From NCBI GenBank assembly GCA_003132125.1, contig PKWT01000392.1:1-5525 (forward strand): DNA of 5,525 nucleotides, in the 5' to 3' direction. Position 1 is the stretch's first letter. Each line of letters starts with the position of its first letter. The notes below the pieces were generated by a model. The model was given only the letters and a program-made list of their open reading frames with translations. It did no database searches and had not been told where the DNA came from. This document shows, piece after piece, positions 5,485 through 5,525 of this stretch. The translations under genes were made by a program, and so were the position numbers. The stretch comes from Micrococcales bacterium (lineage in GTDB: Bacteria; Actinomycetota; Actinomycetes; Actinomycetales; Dermatophilaceae).

Positions 5485-5525
5485 ATGCCCATGAGCATGA
5501 GACCGTTGGCGGTTGCCGCGACGTT
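5485..5525 (+). CDS. Possible start of a gene running off the window
   Basis: Three in-frame ATG codons (5485, 5491, 5497) are followed by codons reading MSMRPLAVAAT, the beginning expected of a signal peptide or lipoprotein leader. No strong ribosome binding site is seen, and only 13 codons are available, so this is tentative. A perfect palindrome sits just upstream, and an inverted repeat GCTCATG-CC-CATGAGC (5481-5496) covers the first two start codons. Confidence 0.35.
   Translation, partial: MPMSMRPLAVAAT

Overview
The window reads as a high-GC actinobacterial chromosome segment: mostly G/C-ending codons, GTG and TTG as plausible starts, and Arg/Ala-rich proteins. It is an accessory region made of small, mutually unrelated genes with wide gaps. 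I see no rRNA, tRNA, transposase, integrase or CRISPR array.

Layout. 1-54 may hold the tail of an upstream gene. 136-657 (+) is a GNAT acetyltransferase. 749-1093 (+) is a short Gly/Ala-rich reading frame resembling the segment between core and toxin domain in RHS/polymorphic toxins, with no RHS core in front of it. 1165-1635 (+) is a protein with two membrane segments and a PH-like beta-rich domain, in the position of an immunity gene. 1744-1958 (-) is a small actinobacterial protein gene broken by one missing base in a C run. 2016-2606 (-) is a predicted lipoprotein. 3044-3328 (+) and 3713-4075 (+) are small membrane proteins. 4215-5099 (+) is a larger soluble protein of unknown function. 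5100-5484 appears non-coding but contains strong dyads, and a new gene with a signal-like N-terminus may begin at 5485 and run off the window.

The main discovery is a dispersed repeat of about 40-47 bp. Four copies (690-731, 2803-2849, 3443-3497, 4121-4172) lie in gene boundaries and never inside a gene I trust. The two best copies match at 36 of 41 positions, and three share the decamer CATCTGCCGC. One copy folds into a clean nested hairpin and another has comparable complementary ends.

Taken together (toxin-linker fragment, membrane protein directly after it, several orphan small membrane or lipoproteins, a broken gene, repeats at the seams), the region resembles a decaying array of toxin/immunity leftovers or gene cassettes. 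That reading is inference. No function beyond the acetyltransferase fold can be assigned with confidence.
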